DNA from: an uncultured Clostridia bacterium
Lineage (GTDB): Bacteria; Bacillota; Clostridia; TANB77; CAG-508
Length of the DNA: 29,985 nt
NCBI GenBank assembly: GCA_934155625.1
Contig: CAKPHD010000018.1
Span: 1-29,985, forward strand
Reading direction: 5' to 3'
The notes under the pieces are model-generated. The model saw only the letters and a list, made by a program, of their open reading frames with translations, searched no databases and was not told where the DNA came from. Numbering within the stretch: the stretch's first letter is position 1; each line of letters begins with the position of its first letter. Below are positions 17,584 to 25,501 of this stretch, piece after piece. Both the position numbers and the translations under genes were made by a program.

Positions 17584-18909
17584 TTATCTAAATCTATAAA
17601 ATGAATCATAGCTTTTATAATAAGTATTTTTCTTCTTTTTCTTTTTTCTAAAGAAAACTAATTTGATAATCACTAGAAAAATAACAACAGCTAAAGTAAT
17701 TTGAAATGCTAATAAATAATAATTAAATTTTTCAACATCATGTTCAGCAATTAAATTAGAAGAATAACTAATTCCATCAATATTATATGTTATTTTACCA
17801 AGAGCATCGCCTTTTGTAATTGGAGCAGAAATGTTAGTATTAATATCAACATTATAATTCAAATTAGATAAATCAATATTTGAAGGGACTAATGCAGAAA
17901 TATCATTATCTAAAATCAAAGGTAAATTTTTAGTTTCTTTTGTAGCATTTTGAATAGTTAAACTTTGGATTTCCATATTTGCACTATTAACTTTTTGAAT
18001 CTTATAATTAGCAAAACCATAGTCAAATAAATTTATAGTATCAACATATCTACCACTTCTTCCATCAGCAGTAGCTTCGGCGCCAAGAACAACAGTAATT
18101 AATTCCATATTATCTTTTTTGCTACCAGCAATCAAACAATTTTTGGCCTGAGTTGTAAAACCAGTTTTTATTCCAATTGCATTTTCATAATAATATTTAC
18201 TCTTAGAATCAATCAAATCATTAGTGTTTTTAAAATATCTTTTTTCATATTTATCTGTAGCTTCGATTGTGCAAGAAGGCATAGAAACAATATTTCTAAA
18301 AGTTTCATTTTTCATGCAATATTTAGCAATTAAGGCCATATCATATGCTGTAGAATAATGTTCTACATTATGGATTCCGCTAGGATTTGTAAAATGAGTA
18401 TTTTTACAACCAATTTCTGTAGCTTTTTTATTCATTAGATCAGCGAAATTAGCTATGTTGCCTGAAATATCTTCGGCAAATATATAACCAACTTCGTTAG
18501 CCGAATGAATTAAAAATAATTCTAAAAGTTCTTCAACTGTTAAAGCTTCACCTGGTTGTATTGCAGCATTAGAGTAACCAGAAGGAATTGCCGTAATTGC
18601 TGAATTATTAGCTATTATTTTATCTGTTAAGTTATAATGTTCTATTGCTATTATTGCTGTTAAAATTTTTGTGGTACTTGCAGGATATAATTTGCCATTT
18701 TCATTTTTTCCATATAATACTTTTCCTGTCGAAGTTTCCATTAATACGGCTCCTTGTGAATATATTGGAAAATCTACTTCTTGCGCTGATACATGTTTGA
18801 CTTCTGCTGAAGTAGATGATGTTTCTATTTGTGATATTTTTGGTGAACACAGAAGTGTTATTAATATAAATAGTATTGTAAAAATCAATGTGAATTTCTT
18901 TATTTTCAT
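17584..18909 (-). CDS. D-alanyl-D-alanine carboxypeptidase (DacF-like, S11 family)
   Basis: This penicillin-binding enzyme trims the terminal D-Ala of peptidoglycan stem peptides outside the membrane. The 441-aa protein has an N-terminal signal segment (about 5-22). All three active-site motifs are intact: STTK at 78-81, SAN at 136-138 and KTG at 248-250. A C-terminal beta-rich domain follows (ALGKITYNIDGISY). It is anchored by a C-terminal helix and then a Lys-rich cytoplasmic tail (KKKKKK) of about 20 residues, rather than the amphipathic helix of PBP5. The start codon has AAGGAG eight bases upstream. It is divergent from comEA and convergent with the LCP gene. Confidence 0.94.
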   Translation of the reverse strand: MKIKKFTLIFTILFILITLLCSPKISQIETSSTSAEVKHVSAQEVDFPIYSQGAVLMETSTGKVLYGKNENGKLYPASTTKILTAIIAIEHYNLTDKIIANNSAITAIPSGYSNAAIQPGEALTVEELLELFLIHSANEVGYIFAEDISGNIANFADLMNKKATEIGCKNTHFTNPSGIHNVEHYSTAYDMALIAKYCMKNETFRNIVSMPSCTIEATDKYEKRYFKNTNDLIDSKSKYYYENAIGIKTGFTTQAKNCLIAGSKKDNMELITVVLGAEATADGRSGRYVDTINLFDYGFANYKIQKVNSANMEIQSLTIQNATKETKNLPLILDNDISALVPSNIDLSNLNYNVDINTNISAPITKGDALGKITYNIDGISYSSNLIAEHDVEKFNYYLLAFQITLAVVIFLVIIKLVFFRKKKKKKNTYYKSYDSFYRFR

Positions 18910-18941
18910 TTGTTATCTCCTTGTTAAATATATGTACAAAT

Positions 18942-18970
18942 ATCATATCCTATTTTGGGATAAATTTCAA
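18942..18970 (-). promoter_or_regulatory. Promoter of the DacF-like gene
   Basis: On the minus strand, TTGAAA (18970-18965) and TATGAT (18947-18942) are 17 bases apart, about 33 bases before the start codon, within the short divergent gap with comEA. Confidence 0.7.
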
Positions 18971-18998
18971 GAAGATTATTTTAAGAAAGGTGGATTTT

Positions 18999-19775
18999 AT
19001 GAAAAAATTTTTGAAAAATAAAAAAATATTTATTGCAATTATTGTAATTTTATTAAGCGGGCTATATATTATTGCAAATAAATCTATTAAAAATTACAAT
19101 AATGATGTTATTACAGAAGAAAAAACTTCTACTGATTATTCAGAAGAGAAAATAAATGTAGTTACAGAAGACGAAAATTATACAAAAGATAATGGTGAGA
19201 GTGGAGAGGATAATGCAGATTTTCAAGACGAAGATGAATCCAGAACTAATCAAGAACAAGTTAGTGAAGATGCTGAAAAAATTTATGTGTATGTAACAGG
19301 ACAAGTAAATATTCCTGGAGTAGTTATATTAGATAAAGGAAGTAGAATTGCTGATGCTATAAGTGCTGCAGGAGGAACAACTAGCAAAGCTAATACTACT
19401 AAAATTAATTTAGTATATGTTTTAGAAGATGGGATGAAAGTTAATGTTCCAAGTAATGATGATTTGAAAAAAGATTCCAATTTTGAATATATAACAAAAG
19501 ACTCTGGAGAAGGTGCTGGAGATGCTAATAATTTAAGTGCTGATAATGGTACGAGTTCTAATACTAAAAAGGAACGTGCTTCAAGTATTGTTAATATTAA
19601 TACTGCTACTCAAACTGAATTAGAGACATTGCCAGGGATTGGCCCTTCTACTGCTCTGAAAATAATAAATTATAGAAAAGAAAATGGGAAGTTTTCTAGT
19701 ATTGAGGATTTGAAAAATGTTAATGGAATTGGCGACAATAAGTTTGAGGCTTTAAAGAAGTATATAACAGTATAA
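18999..19775 (+). CDS. comEA: ComEA-like DNA-binding protein
   Basis: ComEA is the membrane-bound DNA receptor for transformation. The 258-aa protein has an N-terminal helix (about 9-26) and an acidic spacer (about 35-93). A SLBB domain lies at about 94-151 (IYVYVTGQVNIPGVV), and a C-terminal helix-hairpin-helix domain at about 196-258 contains LPGIG (211-215) and VNGIG (241-245), the standard ComEA order. ATG 18999 was chosen because AAAGGTGG lies just upstream and the protein then begins MKKFLKNKK plus a helix. An in-frame TTG at 18921 would add 26 residues and cross the divergent promoter. No comEC is visible nearby, so competence is not shown. Confidence 0.88.
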   Translation: MKKFLKNKKIFIAIIVILLSGLYIIANKSIKNYNNDVITEEKTSTDYSEEKINVVTEDENYTKDNGESGEDNADFQDEDESRTNQEQVSEDAEKIYVYVTGQVNIPGVVILDKGSRIADAISAAGGTTSKANTTKINLVYVLEDGMKVNVPSNDDLKKDSNFEYITKDSGEGAGDANNLSADNGTSSNTKKERASSIVNINTATQTELETLPGIGPSTALKIINYRKENGKFSSIEDLKNVNGIGDNKFEALKKYITV

Positions 19776-19846
19776 AATGGTTTGTTACAACTCAGAAATT
19801 ATATAAAATACTTTAATTTTCTAAGCTATAAATAGTAAATTATGTG

Positions 19847-19875
19847 TGGAAAAATCGATAAGTTTATGATATAGT
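19847..19875 (+). promoter_or_regulatory. Probable promoter of the YfcE-like gene
   Basis: TGGAAA (19847-19852) and TATAGT (19870-19875) are 17 bases apart, 35 bases upstream of the start codon. The -35 box is weak (4 of 6). Confidence 0.5.
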
Positions 19876-19909
19876 AGAAATATAAAAATGGAAAGGAAAG
19901 TGAAACTAA

Positions 19910-20446
19910 ATGAAAGTTTTAGTTATATCAGATATCCATGGTTCAGGATATTATGCAGAAAGAATAAAAGAGATAAATGAAAGAGAACAACCAGATAAAA
20001 TTATATTGCTAGGTGATATATATTATCATGGTCCAAGAAATGAGTTAAGTCAAGAATATAATCCAATGAAAGTTGCTGAAATTTTGAATGGATTAAAAGA
20101 TAAATTGTTAGTAATTAGAGGAAACTGTGATGCAGAGGTCGATGAGATGATTTCTGAATTTAAATTTAATGATCATATATTGATGGAGATTAATGGCAAA
20201 AAGTGTTATTTTACTCATGGGCATAAATATAATATTGAAAATATTCCTTATGATGATTTTGATATTATGATGTATGGTCATATTCATCAAGGTTTTATTC
20301 AAAAGAAAGAGGGCTTTGTTTTTGCTAATCCAGGTTCTATTTCTCTTCCTAAATGTAATACTGCTCATAGTTATATCATTTTTGATAATAACATAATTAT
20401 TTTGAAGGATGTTGATGGTAACGTGTTGCAGGAATTTGAGGTATAG
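19910..20446 (+). CDS. yfcE: YfcE/MJ0936 family metallophosphoesterase
   Basis: This 178-aa cytoplasmic calcineurin-like phosphodiesterase has the family's metal-binding motifs in order: SDIHG (Asp8, His10), LGDIYYHGP (Asp36), RGNCD, THGHKYN, YGHIHQ and NPGSISLPK. E. coli YfcE acts on model phosphodiesters, and its natural substrate is unclear. GGAAAGGAAAG precedes the ATG. It stands alone between comEA and the restriction-modification genes and marks the last clearly core-like gene before the accessory region. Confidence 0.9.
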   Translation: MKVLVISDIHGSGYYAERIKEINEREQPDKIILLGDIYYHGPRNELSQEYNPMKVAEILNGLKDKLLVIRGNCDAEVDEMISEFKFNDHILMEINGKKCYFTHGHKYNIENIPYDDFDIMMYGHIHQGFIQKKEGFVFANPGSISLPKCNTAHSYIIFDNNIIILKDVDGNVLQEFEV

Positions 20447-20453
20447 ATAAAAT

Positions 20454-20481
20454 TTGACAAAAAGAACGTTTTTATTATAAT
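20454..20481 (+). promoter_or_regulatory. Strong promoter of the restriction-modification operon
   Basis: Full consensus TTGACA (20454-20459) and TATAAT (20476-20481) are 16 bases apart, followed by an ~83-base leader. The spacer contains AACGTT but no convincing controller-protein operator was seen. Confidence 0.85.
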
Positions 20482-20564
20482 ATTAGGATATCATAATTAT
20501 GGAAAAATAGTATTAATAAATATATCACTGAATTAATAGAAAAAATATTAGGAAGGAAAAATAA

Positions 20565-22712
20565 ATGGCTGAACAAAAAATAGTTGAAATGGTAAGAAAA
20601 ATATTAGTAAATGAAAAGGGGTATCCAGATCCAGCAAATAGTGATAAAGCAGATAAAAATGGATTGATAATGTATGCACAGGATGATTATAAGAAAAATA
20701 TTGAATTGTTTAATAAAACAGATGGACTATTAAATCATTCAAGTAAATGTGCAGAAAAAACAATACAGAGGAAAATTTGGACAAATAATGTTAATGAAGG
20801 AATACCAGAATTTATTATTATAAATAATAATTCTAATTTAGCAATTGTTATTGAATGCAAGCCTGCAGCAAAAACGAATAATCATATAAGTGCATATTTG
20901 AAAAATGATAATGTTTTAGTAGGAAGAGGAGACATTATAAGTAAGTATGCTGTTGATGGTGCTTTGCACTATGCTAAATTTTTAGCTAAAAAATATAATG
21001 TTATTGCAATAGGAATAAGTGGTATTCAAAATTCAAATGATTTAAAAATAAGTACATATTATTGGGAAAAAGATAAAACTGTATTTTATGAAGAAAAAGA
21101 AATAAGCAAAAAAGGGGTTTTGGAAAAAGTTTGTTATGGACCTTTTGTTAATTTAAAATTAGATAAATTAGCAAGTTATCAATTTTATTCTGAATTCATC
21201 GACAAAGAATCAAAAAAAATAATAAAAGACTTTAATGAAGAAAATGCAACATCTTCTGCAGTAGATTTAAATGTAAAACTTGATGGAGCAGGTGTAGGGG
21301 TTACAGTTAGAGCGTTACTTGTTAGTGGATTACTTTTAGCTTTAAGAGATGCAACATTTAAAAAAACATATGAAGATAAAGAAGTTGACTCGAAAGCATT
21401 GCAAGAAAATTTAAATAAAGCAATAGATAGAGTTATTGATAATGAGGACATACAGGGTGATTTTAAAAAGAAAGTATTAAAAGATAAATTTAAAGATGCA
21501 TTTAACCAACAAGATTTGCTAGAGGACAATGCAAAAAAATTAAGAATGATTTTAGTACAATTACAAAAAACAGTATATCCTTGTATGTCATCAGATTATT
21601 CTATAGATATAATAGGAAAATTTTATCATGAATTTTTAAGTTATGCACCTAATAGTCAAAACAATGGAATAAAATTAACACCAACTCAAGTTACAGATTT
21701 ATTTTGCAAGTTAATAGACTTAAAAATAACAGATACAATATTAGATCCATGCCTTGGTACGGGAGGATTTTTAATATCTGCAATGAATAAATTGTATAAA
21801 ATGATAGACAAAATGGATGAAAGTCAAATTGAAGATTATTTTAAATTTAAACTTGAAGAAGGGAAAATTACTGAAAAACAAATAAATGAAATTAAAAGAA
21901 AAAATGAAATAAATGGAAAAGGAAAAAGGTTAACTCGTAATGATGTAAAACAATTAATTAGAAAAAGCCAATTAGTAGGATGCGAAGCAGATAATATAAT
22001 GTATACACTTGGATGTTCAAATATGATATTAAGAGGAGACGGAAAATCAAATATAATTTTAGGAGATTGCTTTAAAAAAGAGAAAGAAATTAAAGCATTT
22101 AATGCTACTGTTGGATTTATGAATCCGCCATATAGTGGAAGTGCGTATTCTGTAATGGAGTTTGTAGAATTTCTATTAAGAAATTTAAAAAAAGGAAGTA
22201 AGGCAGTTGTAATAGTTCCAACGAGTGCTGCACACTCTGATGATTATATAGAAATAAGAAATAAAATATTAGAAAATAATACTTTATTAGCATCTATGAG
22301 TATGTCTTTAGATTTATTTAAAGGAATAGCAGATACAATTACATGTATTTTAGTATTTAGAGCAGGAAAACCACATGATTTTACAAAAAATGTCTATTTT
22401 GGAAATTGGAAAGAAGATGGATATTATTGGCATAAAGTTTTAGGGATGATACCTGATAGAGATAAGCAGTTTTATGATAAAACTCCAGAGGAATATGTTG
22501 AAGAATGGCTAAAATCATATAATAATGATGATAAAAAAGATGATATATATGGATGTTGGAGAAAATTAAAGAAAGAAAAAGACGTATGTAAGGATGAATG
22601 GCTATGGGAATATTTTGTTGATACAGATTATTCAAAATTAAAAGAAGAAGACTTTGAGAAAGCAATAAAAGACTTTGTTTTTTATCAAATGAAAAATTTT
22701 GACATTTTATAA
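20565..22712 (+). CDS. BcgI-like restriction-modification fusion (nuclease + N6-adenine methylase)
   Basis: A 715-aa protein. The N-terminal ~150 residues contain a PD-(D/E)XK-like core: IPEF (Pro81-Glu82), then IVIECK (Glu97, Lys99). From about 340 on it is an HsdM-like N6-adenine methylase, with LTPTQVTDLF, motif I DPCLGTGG (394-401) and motif IV NPPY (520-523). One chain with nuclease plus methylase, followed ten bases later by a separate two-TRD specificity gene, is the arrangement of BcgI (type IIB). By analogy it would methylate adenine and cut on both sides of a bipartite site. AGGAAGG precedes the ATG. Motif I has Leu before the Gly where Cys or Gly is usual. The nuclease and type assignment are inferred. 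It could instead be another type IIG relative. Confidence 0.85.
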   Translation: MAEQKIVEMVRKILVNEKGYPDPANSDKADKNGLIMYAQDDYKKNIELFNKTDGLLNHSSKCAEKTIQRKIWTNNVNEGIPEFIIINNNSNLAIVIECKPAAKTNNHISAYLKNDNVLVGRGDIISKYAVDGALHYAKFLAKKYNVIAIGISGIQNSNDLKISTYYWEKDKTVFYEEKEISKKGVLEKVCYGPFVNLKLDKLASYQFYSEFIDKESKKIIKDFNEENATSSAVDLNVKLDGAGVGVTVRALLVSGLLLALRDATFKKTYEDKEVDSKALQENLNKAIDRVIDNEDIQGDFKKKVLKDKFKDAFNQQDLLEDNAKKLRMILVQLQKTVYPCMSSDYSIDIIGKFYHEFLSYAPNSQNNGIKLTPTQVTDLFCKLIDLKITDTILDPCLGTGGFLISAMNKLYKMIDKMDESQIEDYFKFKLEEGKITEKQINEIKRKNEINGKGKRLTRNDVKQLIRKSQLVGCEADNIMYTLGCSNMILRGDGKSNIILGDCFKKEKEIKAFNATVGFMNPPYSGSAYSVMEFVEFLLRNLKKGSKAVVIVPTSAAHSDDYIEIRNKILENNTLLASMSMSLDLFKGIADTITCILVFRAGKPHDFTKNVYFGNWKEDGYYWHKVLGMIPDRDKQFYDKTPEEYVEEWLKSYNNDDKKDDIYGCWRKLKKEKDVCKDEWLWEYFVDTDYSKLKEEDFEKAIKDFVFYQMKNFDIL

Positions 22713-22722
22713 GGAGAAACAT

Positions 22723-23667
22723 ATGATAAGTGTTGATGAATTATTTTTTATTGAGAGTGGTCAAAGGGAATATCACTCAAAAGCGAAATTGAAAGAAATA
22801 CCAAATGGTACACCTCTTATAACTGCAAAAACAACTGATAATGGAATTGCAGGATATTATGATATAAAACCAGTGTATAAGAATTGTATTTCTTTATCTG
22901 TTGTTGGAGAAAATGCATGTACAGCTTTTTTTCAAAAAATAGAATGTTGTATAAATGATAATTGTTTAGTATTAATCCCTAAAGAAAAAATGACTGATAA
23001 ACAAATGCTATTTTATACAACTGTATTTAGATTATTTAAAGAAAAGTTTCCTCCTTATGGTAGAAATATTACTATTCCTAGAATAAAAAATTTATTAATA
23101 CCTAGTAAGGATGAAATACCTGAATATATAAGTAAACACAAAATACAAAACGTTGAAAATATAGGAGAAAAGTTATTAAATAAAAAAGTTGAATTAAATT
23201 ATAATAATAAGACTTGGAAGAGAATAAAATTATATCCTGAATTTTTTGAGATGGAAGCGGGAGATTATTATCCAGATACTGAATATAAATTTGGCAAAGT
23301 TCCGCTAATATCTTCATCAAAAACTACAAATGGAATGACAAAATTAACGGATTTAACACCAACTTATAATGGAAATTGTATTACTATAGGAAAGGTTGCG
23401 TGTTCGGCTTTTTATCAGGAAAAACCGTTTTGTGCTACAGCTGATTGTACTGTGTTAATTCCTAAATTTGATATGAATAAATACATAGGTTTATTTATTG
23501 CAACTATTATTAATAGAGAAGGTTTTAAATGGAATTATGGAAGACAAATAAGATTGAATAATTGCTATAATTTGGAGATTGATTTGCCTGTTGATGATGA
23601 CGGAAAACCGAACTTCTCTTACATGGAGGAATATATTAAATCTTTGAAGTTTAGTAAGGCGCTATAA
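22723..23667 (+). CDS. Specificity subunit with two TRDs (BcgIB-like)
   Basis: This 314-aa protein is made of two related halves. The first (about 1-140) includes PLITAKTTDNGIAGYYD, NACTAFFQ and YGRNITIPRIKNLLIP. The second (about 165-300) includes PLISSSKTTNGMTK, VACSAFYQ and YGRQIRLNNCYNLEIDLP. These line up as tandem target recognition domains, each reading half of a bipartite DNA site. There is no long central coiled coil of a classical HsdS, which again fits BcgIB. AAGGAG overlaps the end of the nuclease-methylase gene, and ATG 22723 is correctly spaced. An in-frame TTG at 22699 lies inside the upstream gene and was not used. Confidence 0.82.
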   Translation: MISVDELFFIESGQREYHSKAKLKEIPNGTPLITAKTTDNGIAGYYDIKPVYKNCISLSVVGENACTAFFQKIECCINDNCLVLIPKEKMTDKQMLFYTTVFRLFKEKFPPYGRNITIPRIKNLLIPSKDEIPEYISKHKIQNVENIGEKLLNKKVELNYNNKTWKRIKLYPEFFEMEAGDYYPDTEYKFGKVPLISSSKTTNGMTKLTDLTPTYNGNCITIGKVACSAFYQEKPFCATADCTVLIPKFDMNKYIGLFIATIINREGFKWNYGRQIRLNNCYNLEIDLPVDDDGKPNFSYMEEYIKSLKFSKAL

Positions 23668-24063
23668 ATAGTGTAGAGAATAAGTGATTATGAAATAAAA
23701 AATGAGATAGTAACAAATCGAGAATTAATTAGGAGTGTTGCTATCTCATAACCCGAAACAAGCAGATGAAAATTGAATAATAAAACATAGGCAGGAGTAA
23801 AACTACAACAAGTTAAGTAGTCTTATTTTTACGTTTTACCCCAGCAAAATCCCCCAACTACGATGAAAAGTAATAGAATTAATGGTAAACTATGGAATAA
23901 TTAAGGAATTTGTGATATAGTAATAGCAATAATGAAATAGGGGAGTTAAAAATAATAATTTGGAGGAAAAAAATGTATTACAGTTATGCGAAGAACTTTG
24001 TAATTGCAAGTTTGAATCAATAGAAAAAATCATAAAAGATAATAAATTTTATAAGGAAAAATT
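23668..24063. other. Structured non-coding gap after the restriction-modification genes
   Basis: This 396-bp stretch holds no long ORF. Hairpin A pairs 23702-23715 with 23736-23749 (13 of 14 positions). Hairpin B pairs GGAGTAAAAC (23794-23803) with GTTTTACCCC (23833-23842), with a small inner CTAC/GTAG stem. A possible -10 box, TATAGT, lies at 23916-23921 with a poor -35. A strong ribosome site (GGAGG, 23962-23966) precedes a 16-codon ORF. The hairpins lack T runs, so they are not clear terminators. They may be part of an RNA leader or remains of a mobile element. Confidence 0.6.
23973..24023 (+). CDS. Possible 16-codon leader peptide ORF
   Basis: ATG 23973 follows GGAGG by six bases and opens a 16-codon frame (MYYSYAKNFVIASLNQ) ending 40 bases before the MmcQ-like gene. 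The ribosome site is the main support, and the peptide has no recognised features. A different frame across the same bases (from TTG 23960) stays open for about 40 codons but has no ribosome site. This could instead be the head of a decayed gene. Confidence 0.3.
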   Translation: MYYSYAKNFVIASLNQ

Positions 24064-24432
24064 ATGTCAAAAGATGAAATTATAGAATATTGCTTAAATA
24101 AGAATAAAGCATATATAGATTATCCATTCGGGGATATTCCAATATGTTTCAAAGTCAATAAGAAAATATTTGCTGAATTATATACATTAGATAATGATTA
24201 TAAAATAACTTTAAAGTGTGATGCGCTTCTTGCAGAATTATATAGAAAACAATATACAAACGATATAGTAAGAGGTTATCATTGCCCACCTATGCAAGCA
24301 ATTTATAGAAATACAGTATATATCAATAAGACAGTTGATGATAAATTAATTTTTGAAATGATAGACCACTCTTATGATGAGGTGATAAAAAGTTTTTCTA
24401 AAAAAGTTCAAAAAGAGATATTAGAAAATTAA
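24064..24432 (+). CDS. MmcQ/YjbR family protein
   Basis: This 122-aa protein matches the MmcQ/YjbR fold across its length: an N-terminal helix (DEIIEYCLNKNKAYIDYPFG), a beta core (CFKVNKKIFAELY, YKITLKCD), a conserved-type loop (GYHCPPMQAIYRNTVYIN) and the C-terminal helix HSYDEVIKSFSKKVQ. The family has a CyaY-like fold and is sometimes annotated as DNA-binding, but its function is not settled. AAGGA precedes the ATG. It is followed 19 bases later by a small acidic helical protein gene and may be co-transcribed with it. Confidence 0.8.
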   Translation: MSKDEIIEYCLNKNKAYIDYPFGDIPICFKVNKKIFAELYTLDNDYKITLKCDALLAELYRKQYTNDIVRGYHCPPMQAIYRNTVYINKTVDDKLIFEMIDHSYDEVIKSFSKKVQKEILEN

Positions 24433-24451
24433 AAAATTTAAGGAGGAGAAT

Positions 24452-24766
24452 ATGAATGAAAATAATATAAATGGAAAAATCGCTTTTTTAAGAGATACAT
24501 TCTTAAAAGCAGAAAAAGATTATTTAGAAGAGTTAATAAAAGAACCTAAATATAAGAATTTTATAGAGGATTTGAATAAGTATAATTCTAAAGAATTATC
24601 ATTAGAGGCAGTTAAGAGAATTAGTGCTATTGAAAGTGGAAAAGTAAAAGAAGAAGATTTAGAAAAAGTGGAAACAGAAATTACACTATTACTAGCATCA
24701 ATTCAAGATTGCGTTAGAGAAAAAGTTAAAGAAAAAATAAAAATAGAAGAAGAATTAGAAATATAA
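24452..24766 (+). CDS. Hypothetical small helical protein
   Basis: This 104-aa protein was not recognised. It is almost wholly predicted helix, rich in Lys, Glu, Leu and Ile. Segments such as EKDYLEELIKEPKYKNFIE and EEDLEKVETEITLLLASIQ suggest a helical bundle or short coiled coil. It has no membrane segment and no cysteines that suggest metal binding beyond a single Cys. A very good ribosome site (AAGGAGGAG) supports real translation. It follows the MmcQ-like gene closely and converges on the integrase remnant. Confidence 0.65.
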   Translation: MNENNINGKIAFLRDTFLKAEKDYLEELIKEPKYKNFIEDLNKYNSKELSLEAVKRISAIESGKVKEEDLEKVETEITLLLASIQDCVREKVKEKIKIEEELEI

Positions 24767-24771
24767 TAGAA

Positions 24772-24799
24772 ATAGCCTAGATTCCACCATCTAGGCTAT
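24772..24799. terminator. Convergent-end hairpin
   Basis: The 10-bp perfect stem ATAGCCTAGA / TCTAGGCTAT has an 8-base loop. It lies just after the hypothetical gene and overlaps the 3' end of the integrase remnant. No T run follows on either strand, so the terminator role is only likely. Confidence 0.5.
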
Positions 24800-25257
24800 C
24801 ATCATATAAACACTCAATTTTCTCCATATTTTCACGTTTCATATCTGGAATAGCATGGCAATATTTATTAAAAGTGGTACTTATATCAGCATGTCCTAGA
24901 AATTTACTAAGTACAGGAATTTCCATACCTTGTTCAATTGCTCTAGTTGCAAATGTATGTCTTAAAGTATGGAATGTAACTTGAACTTTATCAGAATGAG
25001 ATTTTGCTTTAGATTTTATATTCTTTTTAATTTTATTTCTAATTGTTTTTTCTTTTTTATCTCGTAAACCGGCATCTATTAGCATTAAAGAATATTCTTT
25101 CCAAAAAGTTTTCTGATCATAAGGTTCTCCAATTTGATTACAAAATAGAAAATCTTTATTTACATAGGATTTACCAGCTAATTGGATTTCAATTTTTTGT
25201 TTTTGCTTGTGAGTTTTTAATTCTTTAACAATAGGAGAGAGAAGCGGTATTTCTCTA
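24777..25257 (-). pseudogene. Truncated tyrosine recombinase (integrase C-terminal half)
   Basis: The minus-strand frame encodes the catalytic half of a phage/ICE-type tyrosine integrase. From REIPLLSPIVKELK (near 25256) it runs through FLFCNQIGEPYDQKTFWKEY to the box HTLRHTFATRAIEQGM (the His-xx-Arg catalytic pair), LGHADISTTFNKY (His/Trp-position His and the nucleophile-type Tyr), and ends SLDGGI. It is open without internal stops. The N-terminal SAM-like arm-binding and core-binding domains, and the first catalytic Arg region, are missing: upstream of REIPLLS the sequence no longer looks like an integrase. An internal ATG at 25085 could give a 102-aa piece, but without the N-terminal half it should be inactive. 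It is a relic of an integrated element. Confidence 0.85.
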
Positions 25258-25260
25258 TAA

Positions 25261-25371
25261 AATGTTTTTAAACAAAAATATTTGGAATTGTTAGGAAAAT
25301 ATAAGATGGAGTTAACTGAAAAATATATTAAAGCTGGTTATCCTTATGATCATTTCTTTGGAAGGAATTAA
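25261..25371 (+). pseudogene. Possible 3' remnant of an unrecognised gene
   Basis: A 36-codon frame bounded upstream by a stop (25258-25260) ends at TAA 25369. It reads like real protein (LELLGKYKMELTEKYIKAG, then YPYDHFFGRN), with a helix followed by an aromatic tail. It begins exactly where the integrase homology on the other strand breaks off, so this may be a recombination junction joining two gene fragments. I do not recognise the family. Confidence 0.3.
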
Positions 25372-25463
25372 AATATAGAAATTAGCAAAATATATTTAAA
25401 ATACTGTAATCTAGAAAATTAAAAAAATGTCGAAAAGTGGTATGCAAAAATAATTTTTAATGA

Positions 25464-25469
25464 TATAAT
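25464..25469 (+). promoter_or_regulatory. -10 box before the orphan specificity gene
   Basis: A consensus TATAAT lies 33 bases upstream of ATG 25502. No good -35 sequence is present at the expected spacing (TATGCA at 25441-25446), so this promoter is uncertain. Confidence 0.4.
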
Positions 25470-25501
25470 GCATATGGGGAAAATAGAAATGAGGATATCT
25501 A

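Noticed and set aside
18921..18998. TTG start adding 26 residues to ComEA
   Set aside because: It crosses the divergent promoter of the carboxypeptidase gene, has no ribosome site, and spoils the expected basic-plus-helix N-terminus.
20460..20476. AACGTT in the restriction operon promoter as a controller-protein or LexA operator
   Set aside because: The palindrome is only six bases, and its flanks do not match a known operator pattern.
25043..25228. Plus-strand open frame of 61 codons over the integrase remnant
   Set aside because: The minus strand here encodes clear integrase sequence in frame with the HTLRHTFATR box, so the plus frame is a shadow.
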